From Saprospiraceae bacterium (GTDB lineage: Bacteria; Bacteroidota; Bacteroidia; Chitinophagales; Saprospiraceae), in NCBI GenBank assembly GCA_027080725.1, contig JALWRC010000097.1, positions 1-37,480 of the forward strand: a stretch of DNA of 37,480 nucleotides. Reading direction: 5' to 3'. The number at the start of each line of letters is the position of its first letter. The stretch's first letter is position 1. The notes below the pieces were generated by a model, which ran no database searches, was not told the DNA's origin, and was given only the letters and a program-made list of their open reading frames with translations. The position numbers were made by a program, and so were the translations under genes. Of this stretch, positions 18,077 to 24,834 are shown piece after piece.

Positions 18077-18940
18077 CTAGAGCTGGTTATACGGGACGGA
18101 GAAGGTGTCCCCACCATTCATATCTCCGGAACGCAGGCCCTTGGTAAACCAGCGGACACGCTGTTTGGAGGTGCCATGCGTAAATGCATCCGGAATGACA
18201 TAAGATCCCGCAGATTTTTGAATTCGATCGTCTCCAACAGACGCCGCAGCCCGGATGGCTTCCTCCAAATCTCCTTCTTCGAGAATATTCTTCATCTTTT
18301 GGTCATGGTGCGCCCAAACCCCGGCCAAATAGTCGGCTTGCAACTCTAATCTAACGGACAATCTGTTGCCGTCTCTTTTGCTCATACGACTCCTTTGCCG
18401 GGCGACTTTGTCCGTTATGCCGAAGAGATTTTGGATATGATGGCCGACTTCATGAGAGATGACGTAGGCCATCGCAAAATCCCCGGGAGCATGAAAACGA
18501 CTCTTCATTTCTCTAAAAAAACTCAGGTCCAGATATACCTTTTGATCTGCCGGACAATAAAATGGGCCCGTCGCCGTCTGCGCAACCCCACATCCCGAAC
18601 GGTCCATCCCACTGTACAGTACCAACTTGGGCTCAGGGTAGTCCTTGCCATAGTTCTCGCGGAATAATTTATTCCATACATCCTCATTGTCCTTGAGAAC
18701 AACGGACACAAAATCGACCAAAGGCTTATCGACATCATCCGCCTGATAGTTGCCTGAGGAGGTTTCCGGTACCGGCTGGGTTTGTATTTGATTAAGAATC
18801 GACATGGGGTTCTGTCCTAAAAACAAACCCAAAAGAAGAAGCAGTACCGTTCCGATACCAATTCCTCCTCCTATTCTTCTCATGCGTCTTCCGCGGTGGT
18901 CCTCTACATTTCGACTACCCTCTCTGTTTTGCCATTTCAT
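18077..18940 (-). CDS. neutral zinc metallopeptidase, YpfJ-like
   Basis: A 287-residue predicted membrane-anchored metalloprotease of the YpfJ/neutral zinc metallopeptidase family (Pfam Zn_peptidase). The N-terminus KWQNREGSRNVEDHRG is the family hallmark, followed by one membrane segment (~24-42). The zinc site is HEVGHH with H163, E164 and H167; a second acidic/His segment (ELQADYLAGVWAHH) supplies the further ligand. Cysteines at 117 and 129 may pair. Substrates of this family are unknown. The 5' leader directly before its ATG is a repeat shared with the gene at 32242-32835. Length is normal and the start is fixed by the family N-terminus. Confidence 0.92.
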   Translation of the reverse strand: MKWQNREGSRNVEDHRGRRMRRIGGGIGIGTVLLLLLGLFLGQNPMSILNQIQTQPVPETSSGNYQADDVDKPLVDFVSVVLKDNEDVWNKLFRENYGKDYPEPKLVLYSGMDRSGCGVAQTATGPFYCPADQKVYLDLSFFREMKSRFHAPGDFAMAYVISHEVGHHIQNLFGITDKVARQRSRMSKRDGNRLSVRLELQADYLAGVWAHHDQKMKNILEEGDLEEAIRAAASVGDDRIQKSAGSYVIPDAFTHGTSKQRVRWFTKGLRSGDMNGGDTFSVPYNQL

Positions 18941-19043
18941 CTGTTTGCTATTTTATTGTCTTTCAATGGTCAGATGGAACCTTTGACGATTAAAACAATC
19001 ATTTCCTCATGTGTTTAATAATTGTTTCAATCATGTCGGTTTC
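18941..19043 (-). repeat. shared 5' leader repeat, copy 1 (before the zinc peptidase)
   Basis: About 103 nt adjoining the start codon of the zinc peptidase match 32836-32937, which adjoins the start codon of an unrelated gene. The plus strand opens CTGTTTGCT and ends CATGTCGGTTTC. Inside, 18988-18999 and 19021-19032 can pair as a 12-bp stem around a 21-nt loop. In the transcribed (minus) orientation the one changed base pair becomes G-U, so the RNA stem is kept. This suggests a functional leader RNA or a protein-binding site. Confidence 0.75.
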
Positions 19044-19045
19044 TT

Positions 19046-19085
19046 CTGTTTGCTTTTTATTGTCTTTTAAAGGTCAGATGGAACC
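19046..19085 (-). repeat. partial extra copy of the leader repeat
   Basis: Forty bases repeat the start-proximal part of the leader element (CTGTTTGCTTTTTATTGTC, then AGGTCAGATGGAACC) with a few changes, tandem to copy 1 and in the same orientation. The hairpin half is missing. Confidence 0.7.
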
Positions 19086-19177
19086 CTCTTACTTCTGTAT
19101 TTAGCTCCATTTGACTGTGTTAATTTTTTAATCGTACCAACACCATTAATCCCGGTATTGTTGTACAACATCAACCA

Positions 19178-19185
19178 CAAAAGTA
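19178..19185 (-). promoter_or_regulatory. candidate -7 element for the zinc peptidase
   Basis: The minus strand reads TACTTTTG, matching TAnnTTTG. Transcription from here would give a long leader that includes the partial and full leader repeats. No good -33 element is seen. Confidence 0.35.
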
Positions 19186-19214
19186 AGCATTTGTAAGATT
19201 ATTAAATTGTGTGT

Positions 19215-19236
19215 ATTACAAAATGCACAGATCTAA
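19215..19236 (+). repeat. 22-nt direct repeat, copy 1
   Basis: ATTACAAAATGCACAG followed by ATCTAA; identical to 19366-19387 except for one C/T difference. A looser relative (GTGTGTATTACAA) is at 33153-33165. Confidence 0.7.
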
Positions 19237-19267
19237 AACAAACTGCACGGAAGAACTCCGACCCCTA

Positions 19268-19387
19268 ATGACGCAGAAAGACTTGGAAGCGGAGATTTAC
19301 ACCAAGTTTTATCTCGAAGGAACAATTGGAGCAAACTTAAAAAATGTGCATTTTGCAATGCACACATTACAAAATGCACAGATTTAA
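19268..19387 (+). CDS. short hypothetical ORF or gene remnant (39 aa)
   Basis: An ATG at 19268 opens a 39-codon frame ending with TAA at 19387, inside the second 22-nt repeat. It begins MTQKDLEAEIYTKFYLEG and becomes low-complexity near the end. The frame stays open upstream of the ATG through the codons for TEELRPL, so this could be a fragment of a longer lost gene. I do not recognise it. The first 25 codons have coding-like composition; the tail does not. Confidence 0.25.
   Translation: MTQKDLEAEIYTKFYLEGTIGANLKNVHFAMHTLQNAQI
19366..19387 (+). repeat. 22-nt direct repeat, copy 2
   Basis: The second copy of ATTACAAAATGCACAG plus ATTTAA, 129 nt after copy 1. It follows immediately after a hairpin (TGTGCATT TTGC AATGCACA). 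Confidence 0.7.
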
Positions 19388-19667
19388 TCAAGGTTAACCG
19401 CCACCAATGCACGAATGCTATTGTATTATGACTGCCAATGGACGAATATACCCTCATACATATTTATGTTCAATAAGTCATTAGGCACATGAATGAGAGC
19501 CAACATAACCAACGGGTTTAACCGTCGGAATAGGATCCAAAGCAATGTTTAGTAATGATTTTAACCATTTCATTGCGCCTCGCTTACCGAAGTGGGCTCT
19601 ATCCCCCTTACAAGAGGATGAAATGCTTTGCCTCTTACCAATAAAAATGTCTTCTTTACGACATTCC

Positions 19668-19693
19668 ATTATTTAAGCTTTTGCTTAAATAAT
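19668..19693 (+). promoter_or_regulatory. predicted operator of the ArsR-type mer regulator
   Basis: ATTATTTAAGC at 19668-19678 and GCTTAAATAAT at 19683-19693 form a perfect 11-bp inverted repeat around TTTT. AT-rich imperfect or perfect dyads of this size upstream of the gene are typical of ArsR/SmtB operators. It covers the -33 element (TTTG at 19680-19683), so a bound repressor would block polymerase; metal binding would release it. Confidence 0.8.
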
Positions 19694-19710
19694 TATTTAT
19701 ACTATATTTG
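19680..19710 (+). promoter_or_regulatory. mer operon promoter (-33 TTTG, -7 TATATTTG)
   Basis: TTTG at 19680-19683 and TATATTTG at 19703-19710 are separated by 19 nt, matching the Bacteroidota promoter consensus (TTTG, then TAnnTTTG). The -7 element ends 4 nt before the regulator's ATG at 19715, implying a leaderless or nearly leaderless mRNA. Confidence 0.8.
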
Positions 19711-19714
19711 TAGC

Positions 19715-20095
19715 ATGAAATATGAAACCTGTATAAGACAAGAGGCCGATATGCGGCAAATATCAGCCTGCAAGGAGGCGATAAGTGCATCGGAAGGAGT
19801 GTTGGAACATTTATCGGATACTTTCCGGTTGGCAGGCAATACCGTGCGCTTAAAAATCCTGTTTTTACTCCGTCAGGAGGGGCGTCTGTGTGTATGTGAC
19901 TTGAGTGATATTTTAAGTATGAAAATTCCCGCTATTTCACAGCACCTGAGAAAGCTGAAAGACAAAGGACTCGTGAGAAGTATCCGCTCCGGACAAGTCA
20001 TTTATTACGAATTATCAGAATCATTTCGCCGCTTTTTTAATCCTTTCTATACGATGATAAGGGCGGAACAAAACGAAATGGCTCTACCCGAATAG
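19715..20095 (+). CDS. ArsR/SmtB-family metal-responsive repressor (mer operon)
   Basis: A 126-residue winged-helix repressor. The frame is open from 19628, but the ATG at 19715 sits right behind the promoter and gives the normal family length. The DNA-binding part is ICDLSDIL-like (CVCDLSDILSMKIPAISQHLRKLKDKGLV in parts), with the CVC metal motif at Cys59 and Cys61 as in As/Sb-type ArsR proteins; Cys6 and Cys19 in the N-terminal arm could add ligands. It heads a run that includes a MerT-MerP fusion and MerA, so Hg(II) is the likely inducer. Mercury operons controlled by ArsR-type rather than MerR-type regulators are known in other phyla. It probably represses its own operon through the dyad at 19668-19693. 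Confidence 0.88.
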   Translation: MKYETCIRQEADMRQISACKEAISASEGVLEHLSDTFRLAGNTVRLKILFLLRQEGRLCVCDLSDILSMKIPAISQHLRKLKDKGLVRSIRSGQVIYYELSESFRRFFNPFYTMIRAEQNEMALPE

Positions 20096-20123
20096 TTAAC
20101 AACAAATCTAAACATCAAATACC

Positions 20124-20810
20124 ATGAAAAACGCTGTACTACTCTTTCTAAGTTTTTGCTTGACCGGAATGGTCATGGGTCAGGGGATACAAATTGTCCC
20201 AAGTGACACATTGGAAGTCGATTACGATCTCGACCAATTTGGCAATGACTACATGTATGTCAAAAACACTTCTAAGAACCCCATGGAGTTGAAGTATGAA
20301 CTCCTGACCAACACCTTTGCAGACAATGATTGGGAAGCCACCATCTGTACCAATATCGGATGTTACCCCAATATACCTAAAAAGGGCTCCATGGGAACCA
20401 TCCGGGTAGGGGACAAAGGCTTTTTTAATCTTCATGCCGACTTCAAAGGACACAAAGGTACAGGAACCGTTACTTTTAAGGTATATGATCCCACGGAGGC
20501 TGCTACAGCGGACACCTTGACCTTTTTGTATCGTGTACACCTCACGGCCACGGTGGACCCCATCAGTGCGGAAACGAAATTGTATCCCAATCCGGCTACT
20601 CATGATCTCACGCTCCAATTGCCCACTGGCATCGAAGTGGAGCAAGTGGAATTGGTCTCCTCCGGCAGGATAAAACCCCTATCTTTCACCGTACAGGCCA
20701 ACCATTTCATACAAGTAAAAACGGATAATATTCCTCCGGGCATTTATTTTGTCTCTGTTAAAACAAAGAATTCAGACCGGCCTATCATCAAAACGTTTAT
20801 CAAACAATAG
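20124..20810 (+). CDS. secreted protein with T9SS sorting domain, in mer operon
   Basis: A 228-residue exported protein. The signal peptide is AVLLFLSFCLTGMVMG followed by QG. The core (~25-145) is a beta-rich domain with the segment DWEATICTNIGCYPNIP, holding Cys75 and Cys80, and reads like an Ig-like fold. From about 148 a T9SS type A sorting domain follows: KLYPNPATHDLTLQL, then PPGIYFVSV and a basic end (KTFIKQ). It starts 28 nt after the regulator and ends 14 nt before the Omp28-like gene, so it is in the operon. Classical mer operons have no such gene. The cysteine pair could bind Hg(II) or be a redox partner of the next protein; that is inference. Confidence 0.8.
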   Translation: MKNAVLLFLSFCLTGMVMGQGIQIVPSDTLEVDYDLDQFGNDYMYVKNTSKNPMELKYELLTNTFADNDWEATICTNIGCYPNIPKKGSMGTIRVGDKGFFNLHADFKGHKGTGTVTFKVYDPTEAATADTLTFLYRVHLTATVDPISAETKLYPNPATHDLTLQLPTGIEVEQVELVSSGRIKPLSFTVQANHFIQVKTDNIPPGIYFVSVKTKNSDRPIIKTFIKQ

Positions 20811-20824
20811 GGAGAAAAAGAGGT

Positions 20825-21709
20825 ATGAAATCGCGAAGATGTATATTATTATTAACAGGCCTGGTCCTTTTATTCATTGTGGGAGCTTGTCGCGACACAG
20901 TTGAGCGTCCGGACAATCTATCCCTTTTTAACGATAAAATCTTCCTACACGACACGGCTTTTGTCATAGCAAATCAACCGGTAGAGGCCATCGATAGAGT
21001 AGTACTCATCGAGGAGATGACAGGAGTGTACTGTTACACTTGCCCTTTGGCACATGACACGGTAGCTGCACTCATAGAAAAATATCCCGGCAGAATCGCT
21101 GTGACCAATATCCACAGTCACGCATTCGGAATATATGACAATCCCAAGGTTTTGGGCAACAAATACGACTTCCGAACGGCAGACGGGGACAGCATTGTCG
21201 CGTATCTCGGTGGAGTTATCAGCGTCCCCAGTGCTTCAATAGACCGGGTGGTTCACCCGCCGGATACCTCAATTATCAGCTTCAAACGCGCCAATTGGCA
21301 GAGCTACGTTGCACAACAGATCGCACAACCTTCTTTCATCGATATCCGGGTGATAAACACCACAGGGGACCTTTATGGATTTGCCACCGTCAATATAAAA
21401 ATCCACTTCACAAAGGCCTTTTCCAGTCGTATCGGATATATTTTTGCGGTTGTGGAAAATGATATTGTGGACAAACAATTTAAAGATACCACAGTAGTCA
21501 AGGACTATCACCACCAACACATCCTCAGACGTATGGAGACGGATATCGGAGGGCGCTTTCTCGCTTCGAATCCATCGTCGGGTCAGGTGTTTGTCCGGGT
21601 CCATCGTTTGGAAATCCCGGACTATAATCTCCGGAATGTCCGGTATGTCGTAGCTGTAGTCAACTTAGACAGCAAAGAAATATTGCAATCCAAAGAAGTT
21701 CATTATTAA
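20825..21709 (+). CDS. Omp28-like / thioredoxin-fold lipoprotein in mer operon
   Basis: A 294-residue lipoprotein. The hydrophobic N-terminus ends in a lipobox (FIVGAC, Cys22). The segment VLIEEMTGVYCYTCPLAHDTV, read in parts, places a CxxC at Cys70-Cys73 in the position of a thioredoxin active site, with SVPSASIDR further on where a cis-proline loop is expected. This matches Omp28-related outer-membrane proteins of Bacteroidota. It would sit in the outer membrane or face the periplasm. It lies 14 nt after the T9SS-sorted gene and 64 nt before merTP. Within this operon it may reduce, bind or transfer mercury-thiol species, or repair oxidised thiols; none of this is shown. The only other cysteine is in the signal sequence (Cys6). 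Confidence 0.82.
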   Translation: MKSRRCILLLTGLVLLFIVGACRDTVERPDNLSLFNDKIFLHDTAFVIANQPVEAIDRVVLIEEMTGVYCYTCPLAHDTVAALIEKYPGRIAVTNIHSHAFGIYDNPKVLGNKYDFRTADGDSIVAYLGGVISVPSASIDRVVHPPDTSIISFKRANWQSYVAQQIAQPSFIDIRVINTTGDLYGFATVNIKIHFTKAFSSRIGYIFAVVENDIVDKQFKDTTVVKDYHHQHILRRMETDIGGRFLASNPSSGQVFVRVHRLEIPDYNLRNVRYVVAVVNLDSKEILQSKEVHY

Positions 21710-21773
21710 CAGGTAAAATGCCCTGTTCGAAAGGCAAACCATTAATCTTGTAACGTAAACTAAATAACTTATT

Positions 21774-22388
21774 ATGTCCTCACAAAAATCATCCATCAAA
21801 ATAGCAGCAGTAGGCATTTTGTCTGCCATTGCGGCCTCCTTGTGTTGCATTACCCCGGTGTTGGCCCTAATTGCGGGGAGTACCGGGATGGCTTCGAGTT
21901 TCAGTTGGTTGGAGCCCTACCGCCTATATTTCATTCTATTGACCGTCGGCGTCTTGGGGTTCGCCTGGTACCAAAAACTCAAGCCCAAGAAAGCGGATAT
22001 CTCCTGCAACTGCAGCAAAGACGAAAAGACTCCCTTTATGCAAAGCACGACCTTTTTGGGAATTGTAACGGTTTTTGCCATTACGACCACTTTGTTTCCC
22101 TATTTTTCAGGAGTCTTTTACCCGAAAAATGAAGTAGGGGCCATCCCTGTACACCAAGAAGACGTCTTTCGGGTAACCTTCGACATCAAAGGGATGACGT
22201 GTGAGGGGTGCAACCACCATATCGAGCATGCGGTCATGCAATTGCCCGGCTCCATTGATGCCAAGGCAGATTACAAAACCGGTACCGCCAATGTGCAATT
22301 TGACAAGACTAAAAACACATTGGAAGACGTCAAAGCAGCTATTGACGAAACCGGATATTCGGTCATCGCTGTCCACACACAAAACTAA
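21774..22388 (+). CDS. merTP: MerT-MerP fusion, mercuric ion transporter
   Basis: A 204-residue inner-membrane protein that imports Hg(II). The MerT part has three membrane segments (~8-36, 48-66, 92-115), the vicinal pair Cys24-Cys25 in the first (ASLCCITP), and a cytoplasmic-loop CNC at 78-80. The C-terminal part (~130-204) is a heavy-metal-associated domain with GMTCEGC (Cys143, Cys146), equivalent to MerP but tethered to the membrane. Hg(II) would pass from the MerP-like domain to the first-helix pair, then to the loop cysteines and on to MerA. Its stop is 3 nt before merA, so the two are tightly coupled. MerT-MerP fusions are known in Bacteroidota. Confidence 0.93.
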   Translation: MSSQKSSIKIAAVGILSAIAASLCCITPVLALIAGSTGMASSFSWLEPYRLYFILLTVGVLGFAWYQKLKPKKADISCNCSKDEKTPFMQSTTFLGIVTVFAITTTLFPYFSGVFYPKNEVGAIPVHQEDVFRVTFDIKGMTCEGCNHHIEHAVMQLPGSIDAKADYKTGTANVQFDKTKNTLEDVKAAIDETGYSVIAVHTQN

Positions 22389-22391
22389 AGT

Positions 22392-24065
22392 ATGAGTGAA
22401 ATTAAAGTCTTAAGACTGTCCATCGAAGGGATGTCTTGCAATGGATGTGCTGCCTCGATAGAATCCCAATTGAATCATCCCGGCATCCTGAATAAAGAAA
22501 TATCCTATGATAAAGGTTCCGGTGAAATACTGATAGATACCTCCCAAGTGACCCCACAAGAGATCGGACAACTCATCCAGGGGATGTCCTCCTATCGCGT
22601 ATCCCATATGGATGTCCGGGACAAAGATTCATCTACCCAAAGGCCATCATTCGATCTCATTATCATCGGAGGCGGATCGGCTGCATTTTCGGCAGCCATC
22701 AAAGCCAATGAGCTCGGCAAGAAAACGCTCATTGTTAATGCCGGAAGAGCGATAGGGGGAACCTGTGTCAACGAAGGGTGTGTCCCATCAAAATTTTTAA
22801 TACGGGCAGCAGAAGACATCAACCAAGCAAAAAACTCTCCCTTCGACAGCATCGAGGTGACCGGTCAGCACAAGGTACATTTCAAGCAATTGATGCAAGA
22901 AAAGAGGGCATTGGTATCCTCTCTGAGACAAGAGAAATATTTGGACATTTTGAAAGGTTTAGATCAGGTACAACTCATCGAAGGCTATGGCGTTCTCGTG
23001 GATCGTCACCACGTAAAGGTAAAGGATAAAATCTTCTCCACGGACCAAATACTAATTGCGACGGGCTCCTCCACCTTCATCCCGGATATCGAAGGATTGG
23101 AAGAAGCCGGATATTTGACCGCTTCCACGTTGTTTGAATTAGAGCACCAACCCGAAGAACTGATCGTTGTGGGTGGAGGATATGTCGCACTGGAACTCGC
23201 TCAAATGATGCAGCGTTTGGGCACAAAGGTGACCATTGTCCAGCGCAGTGCCCGGTTGCTATCCGGAGAGCAACCCGACGTCGGCAAAGAGATCCAATCC
23301 CACCTCGAAGCAGAGGGCATTCAGATACACACATCGTGTAAGGTAGAACGCATTTCCCGGACTAAAGACGGGGTTTTGCTTGAAATGGTTGGCACCGGGA
23401 TACCGGACAAAATCCGTGCGGAAGCTCTTCTCTTAGCGACCGGAATAAGGCCCAATACTAACGATCTTGGACTGGAAAAAACTGAGGTAAGCCTCGATGT
23501 AAAAGGTGCAATTAAGACCAACCCTTACCTTCAAACAAGTGTGCCGAATATATGGGCTGCCGGAGATTGTACGCAAGGTCCGGCCTACGTTTATACCGCA
23601 GCGTATGAGGGGGCATTAGCGGTAGAAAACATGTTTGCCAAAGATGATTGTTGTTCGTCAGTGATTAATAAAGTGGACTATACCGGCTTACCCTGGGTGA
23701 TTTTCACGGATCCGCAAGTGGCGGGAGTAGGCATGGACGAGCGGCAAGCCGAAGAGGCCGGAATAGAGGTGGAGGTCAGCCGCCTCCCAATGGCTTATGT
23801 GCCGCGTTGTATAGTCGCCAAAGACACCCGGGGCTGGATAAAACTAATCAGAGCCAAAGAAGATCACCGGATGATCGGGGCCCGGATAGTAGCACCGGAA
23901 GGGAGCGAATTGACCATGGAGTTATCCCTGGCTATAAAGAAGGGTATGACAAGTGAAGCGTTAGCTCACTCCTTCCACGCCTATCTCACCCTGTCAGAGG
24001 CCGTCAAATTGGCGGCCATCGGATTTGGTAAACCGGTAGAAAAGCTGAGTTGTTGCGCCACGTAG
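22392..24065 (+). CDS. merA: mercuric reductase
   Basis: A 557-residue flavoprotein that reduces Hg(II) to volatile Hg(0) with NADPH. An N-terminal heavy-metal domain carries GMSCNGC (Cys16, Cys19). The FAD motif is IIGGGSAAFSAA (~92-102), and the redox pair is in GGTCVNEGCVPSK (Cys125, Cys130). The NAD(P) motif is VVGGGYVALELA. C-terminal features that separate MerA from other disulfide reductases are present: the tyrosine of HAYLTLSEAVKLAA and the terminal Cys-Cys pair in LSCCAT (554-555). All mercury-specific residues I can check are there, so the enzyme should be active. It ends the operon; ruvC follows 31 nt later behind its own promoter-like element. Confidence 0.96.
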   Translation: MSEIKVLRLSIEGMSCNGCAASIESQLNHPGILNKEISYDKGSGEILIDTSQVTPQEIGQLIQGMSSYRVSHMDVRDKDSSTQRPSFDLIIIGGGSAAFSAAIKANELGKKTLIVNAGRAIGGTCVNEGCVPSKFLIRAAEDINQAKNSPFDSIEVTGQHKVHFKQLMQEKRALVSSLRQEKYLDILKGLDQVQLIEGYGVLVDRHHVKVKDKIFSTDQILIATGSSTFIPDIEGLEEAGYLTASTLFELEHQPEELIVVGGGYVALELAQMMQRLGTKVTIVQRSARLLSGEQPDVGKEIQSHLEAEGIQIHTSCKVERISRTKDGVLLEMVGTGIPDKIRAEALLLATGIRPNTNDLGLEKTEVSLDVKGAIKTNPYLQTSVPNIWAAGDCTQGPAYVYTAAYEGALAVENMFAKDDCCSSVINKVDYTGLPWVIFTDPQVAGVGMDERQAEEAGIEVEVSRLPMAYVPRCIVAKDTRGWIKLIRAKEDHRMIGARIVAPEGSELTMELSLAIKKGMTSEALAHSFHAYLTLSEAVKLAAIGFGKPVEKLSCCAT

Positions 24066-24085
24066 AGACAATGCTCAAAATTAGG

Positions 24086-24093
24086 TACTTTTG
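24086..24093 (+). promoter_or_regulatory. putative -7 element (TACTTTTG) of ruvC, leaderless-type
   Basis: TACTTTTG matches TAnnTTTG and ends 3 nt before the ruvC ATG at 24097, a geometry also seen at guaB and nearly at the kinase. No good -33 element is visible, and ruvC may also be read from the mer operon. Confidence 0.5.
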
Positions 24094-24096
24094 CAT

Positions 24097-24654
24097 ATGC
24101 AAAAGAAGCCATATAAAATACTTGGAGTGGACCCGGGTACCAACGTCCTGGGGTACGCGGTGATAGAAGTGGATGGAAAGCAGCTTCGAGCCATTGATTT
24201 TGGAGTGCTCCACTTGGCCAAATACAATGACCACCAAACAAAACTCAAAGAGATTTATCTGCAACTCCAAGAGATAATAGAGACGTATTTGCCCGTATCT
24301 ATGTCCATCGAAACGCCTTTCTATGGGAAGAATGTACAATCCATGTTAAAACTCGGAAGAGCTCAAGGGGTTGCGATTGCCGCTGCCATTACGATGGGAT
24401 TGGACATATACGAGTACGCTCCCAAGAAAATAAAACTCGCTGTGACAGGTAGCGGCAACGCCTCCAAAGAGCAAGTATATGCCATGGTAGAGCGCCTGCT
24501 TAAGATTAAAATCGTCAAATCCTATTTGGATGCCACAGATGCATTGGCTGCAGCTCTTTGCCATCACTATCAAGGCACCAACCCACAAAATGGTGAGAAA
24601 CGATTTAAAGACTGGGCGTCTTATGTCAAAAACAATCCACAAAAGAAGCGGTAG
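24097..24654 (+). CDS. ruvC: crossover junction endodeoxyribonuclease RuvC
   Basis: A 185-residue Holliday-junction resolvase that makes paired nicks in recombination intermediates with RuvAB. The catalytic acids are in place: Asp12 (GVDPGTNVLGY), Glu72 (SIETPFYGKN), and Asp145 and Asp148 (LDATDALAAALCHHY). The family motif VTGSGNASKEQV is complete. The frame is open two codons further to a TTG at 24091, but the ATG at 24097 follows the promoter element and starts MQKKPYKILG. It lies 31 nt after merA but is a housekeeping gene, so the mer operon probably inserted next to, or evolved beside, a conserved locus. It converges with the SRPBCC gene. Confidence 0.96.
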   Translation: MQKKPYKILGVDPGTNVLGYAVIEVDGKQLRAIDFGVLHLAKYNDHQTKLKEIYLQLQEIIETYLPVSMSIETPFYGKNVQSMLKLGRAQGVAIAAAITMGLDIYEYAPKKIKLAVTGSGNASKEQVYAMVERLLKIKIVKSYLDATDALAAALCHHYQGTNPQNGEKRFKDWASYVKNNPQKKR

Positions 24655-24744
24655 ATCCCTGAATGGTCCAAGAATGAAATTCCTGCATTATTAACTGAAG
24701 CTATTTTTCTCCGGATCGAGGCGCTCAGACAGGAGTAAACATAG

Positions 24745-24764
24745 CCCACGATTTTAACCGTGGG
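24745..24764. repeat. CCCACG...CGTGGG hairpin element, copy 1
   Basis: CCCACG at 24745-24750 and CGTGGG at 24759-24764 pair around ATTTTAAC. The 24 nt from 24741 share 20 of 24 positions with the reverse complement of 36452-36475. It lies between convergent ruvC and the SRPBCC gene. No T-tract follows, so a terminator role is doubtful; a dispersed REP-like element fits better. Confidence 0.5.
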
Positions 24765-24834
24765 TATTAAGGTACGAGACAATTTTTGTAATGGTTTTAA
24801 CTATGATAATTTGTAGGCGTTAGACCAAATTGAT

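Larger units (their letters stand above)
19086..19664. other. repeat-rich intergenic region before the mer operon
   Basis: Besides the leader repeats this gap holds a pair of 22-nt direct repeats, a short ORF between them and a TGTGCATT/AATGCACA hairpin (19345-19364). TACTTTTG on the minus strand at 19185-19178 is a candidate -7 element for the zinc peptidase; it would give a 5' leader of roughly 235 nt. No RNA gene was recognised. It looks like an accumulation of small repeats and gene debris. Confidence 0.5.

Noticed and set aside
18941-19400. Possible CRISPR array in the repeat-rich gap
   Set aside because: Repeats are few, of different lengths, not regularly spaced, and no cas genes are near.
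19628-19714. Upstream extension of the ArsR-type regulator
   Set aside because: It would translate through the operator and promoter; the ATG at 19715 fits family length.
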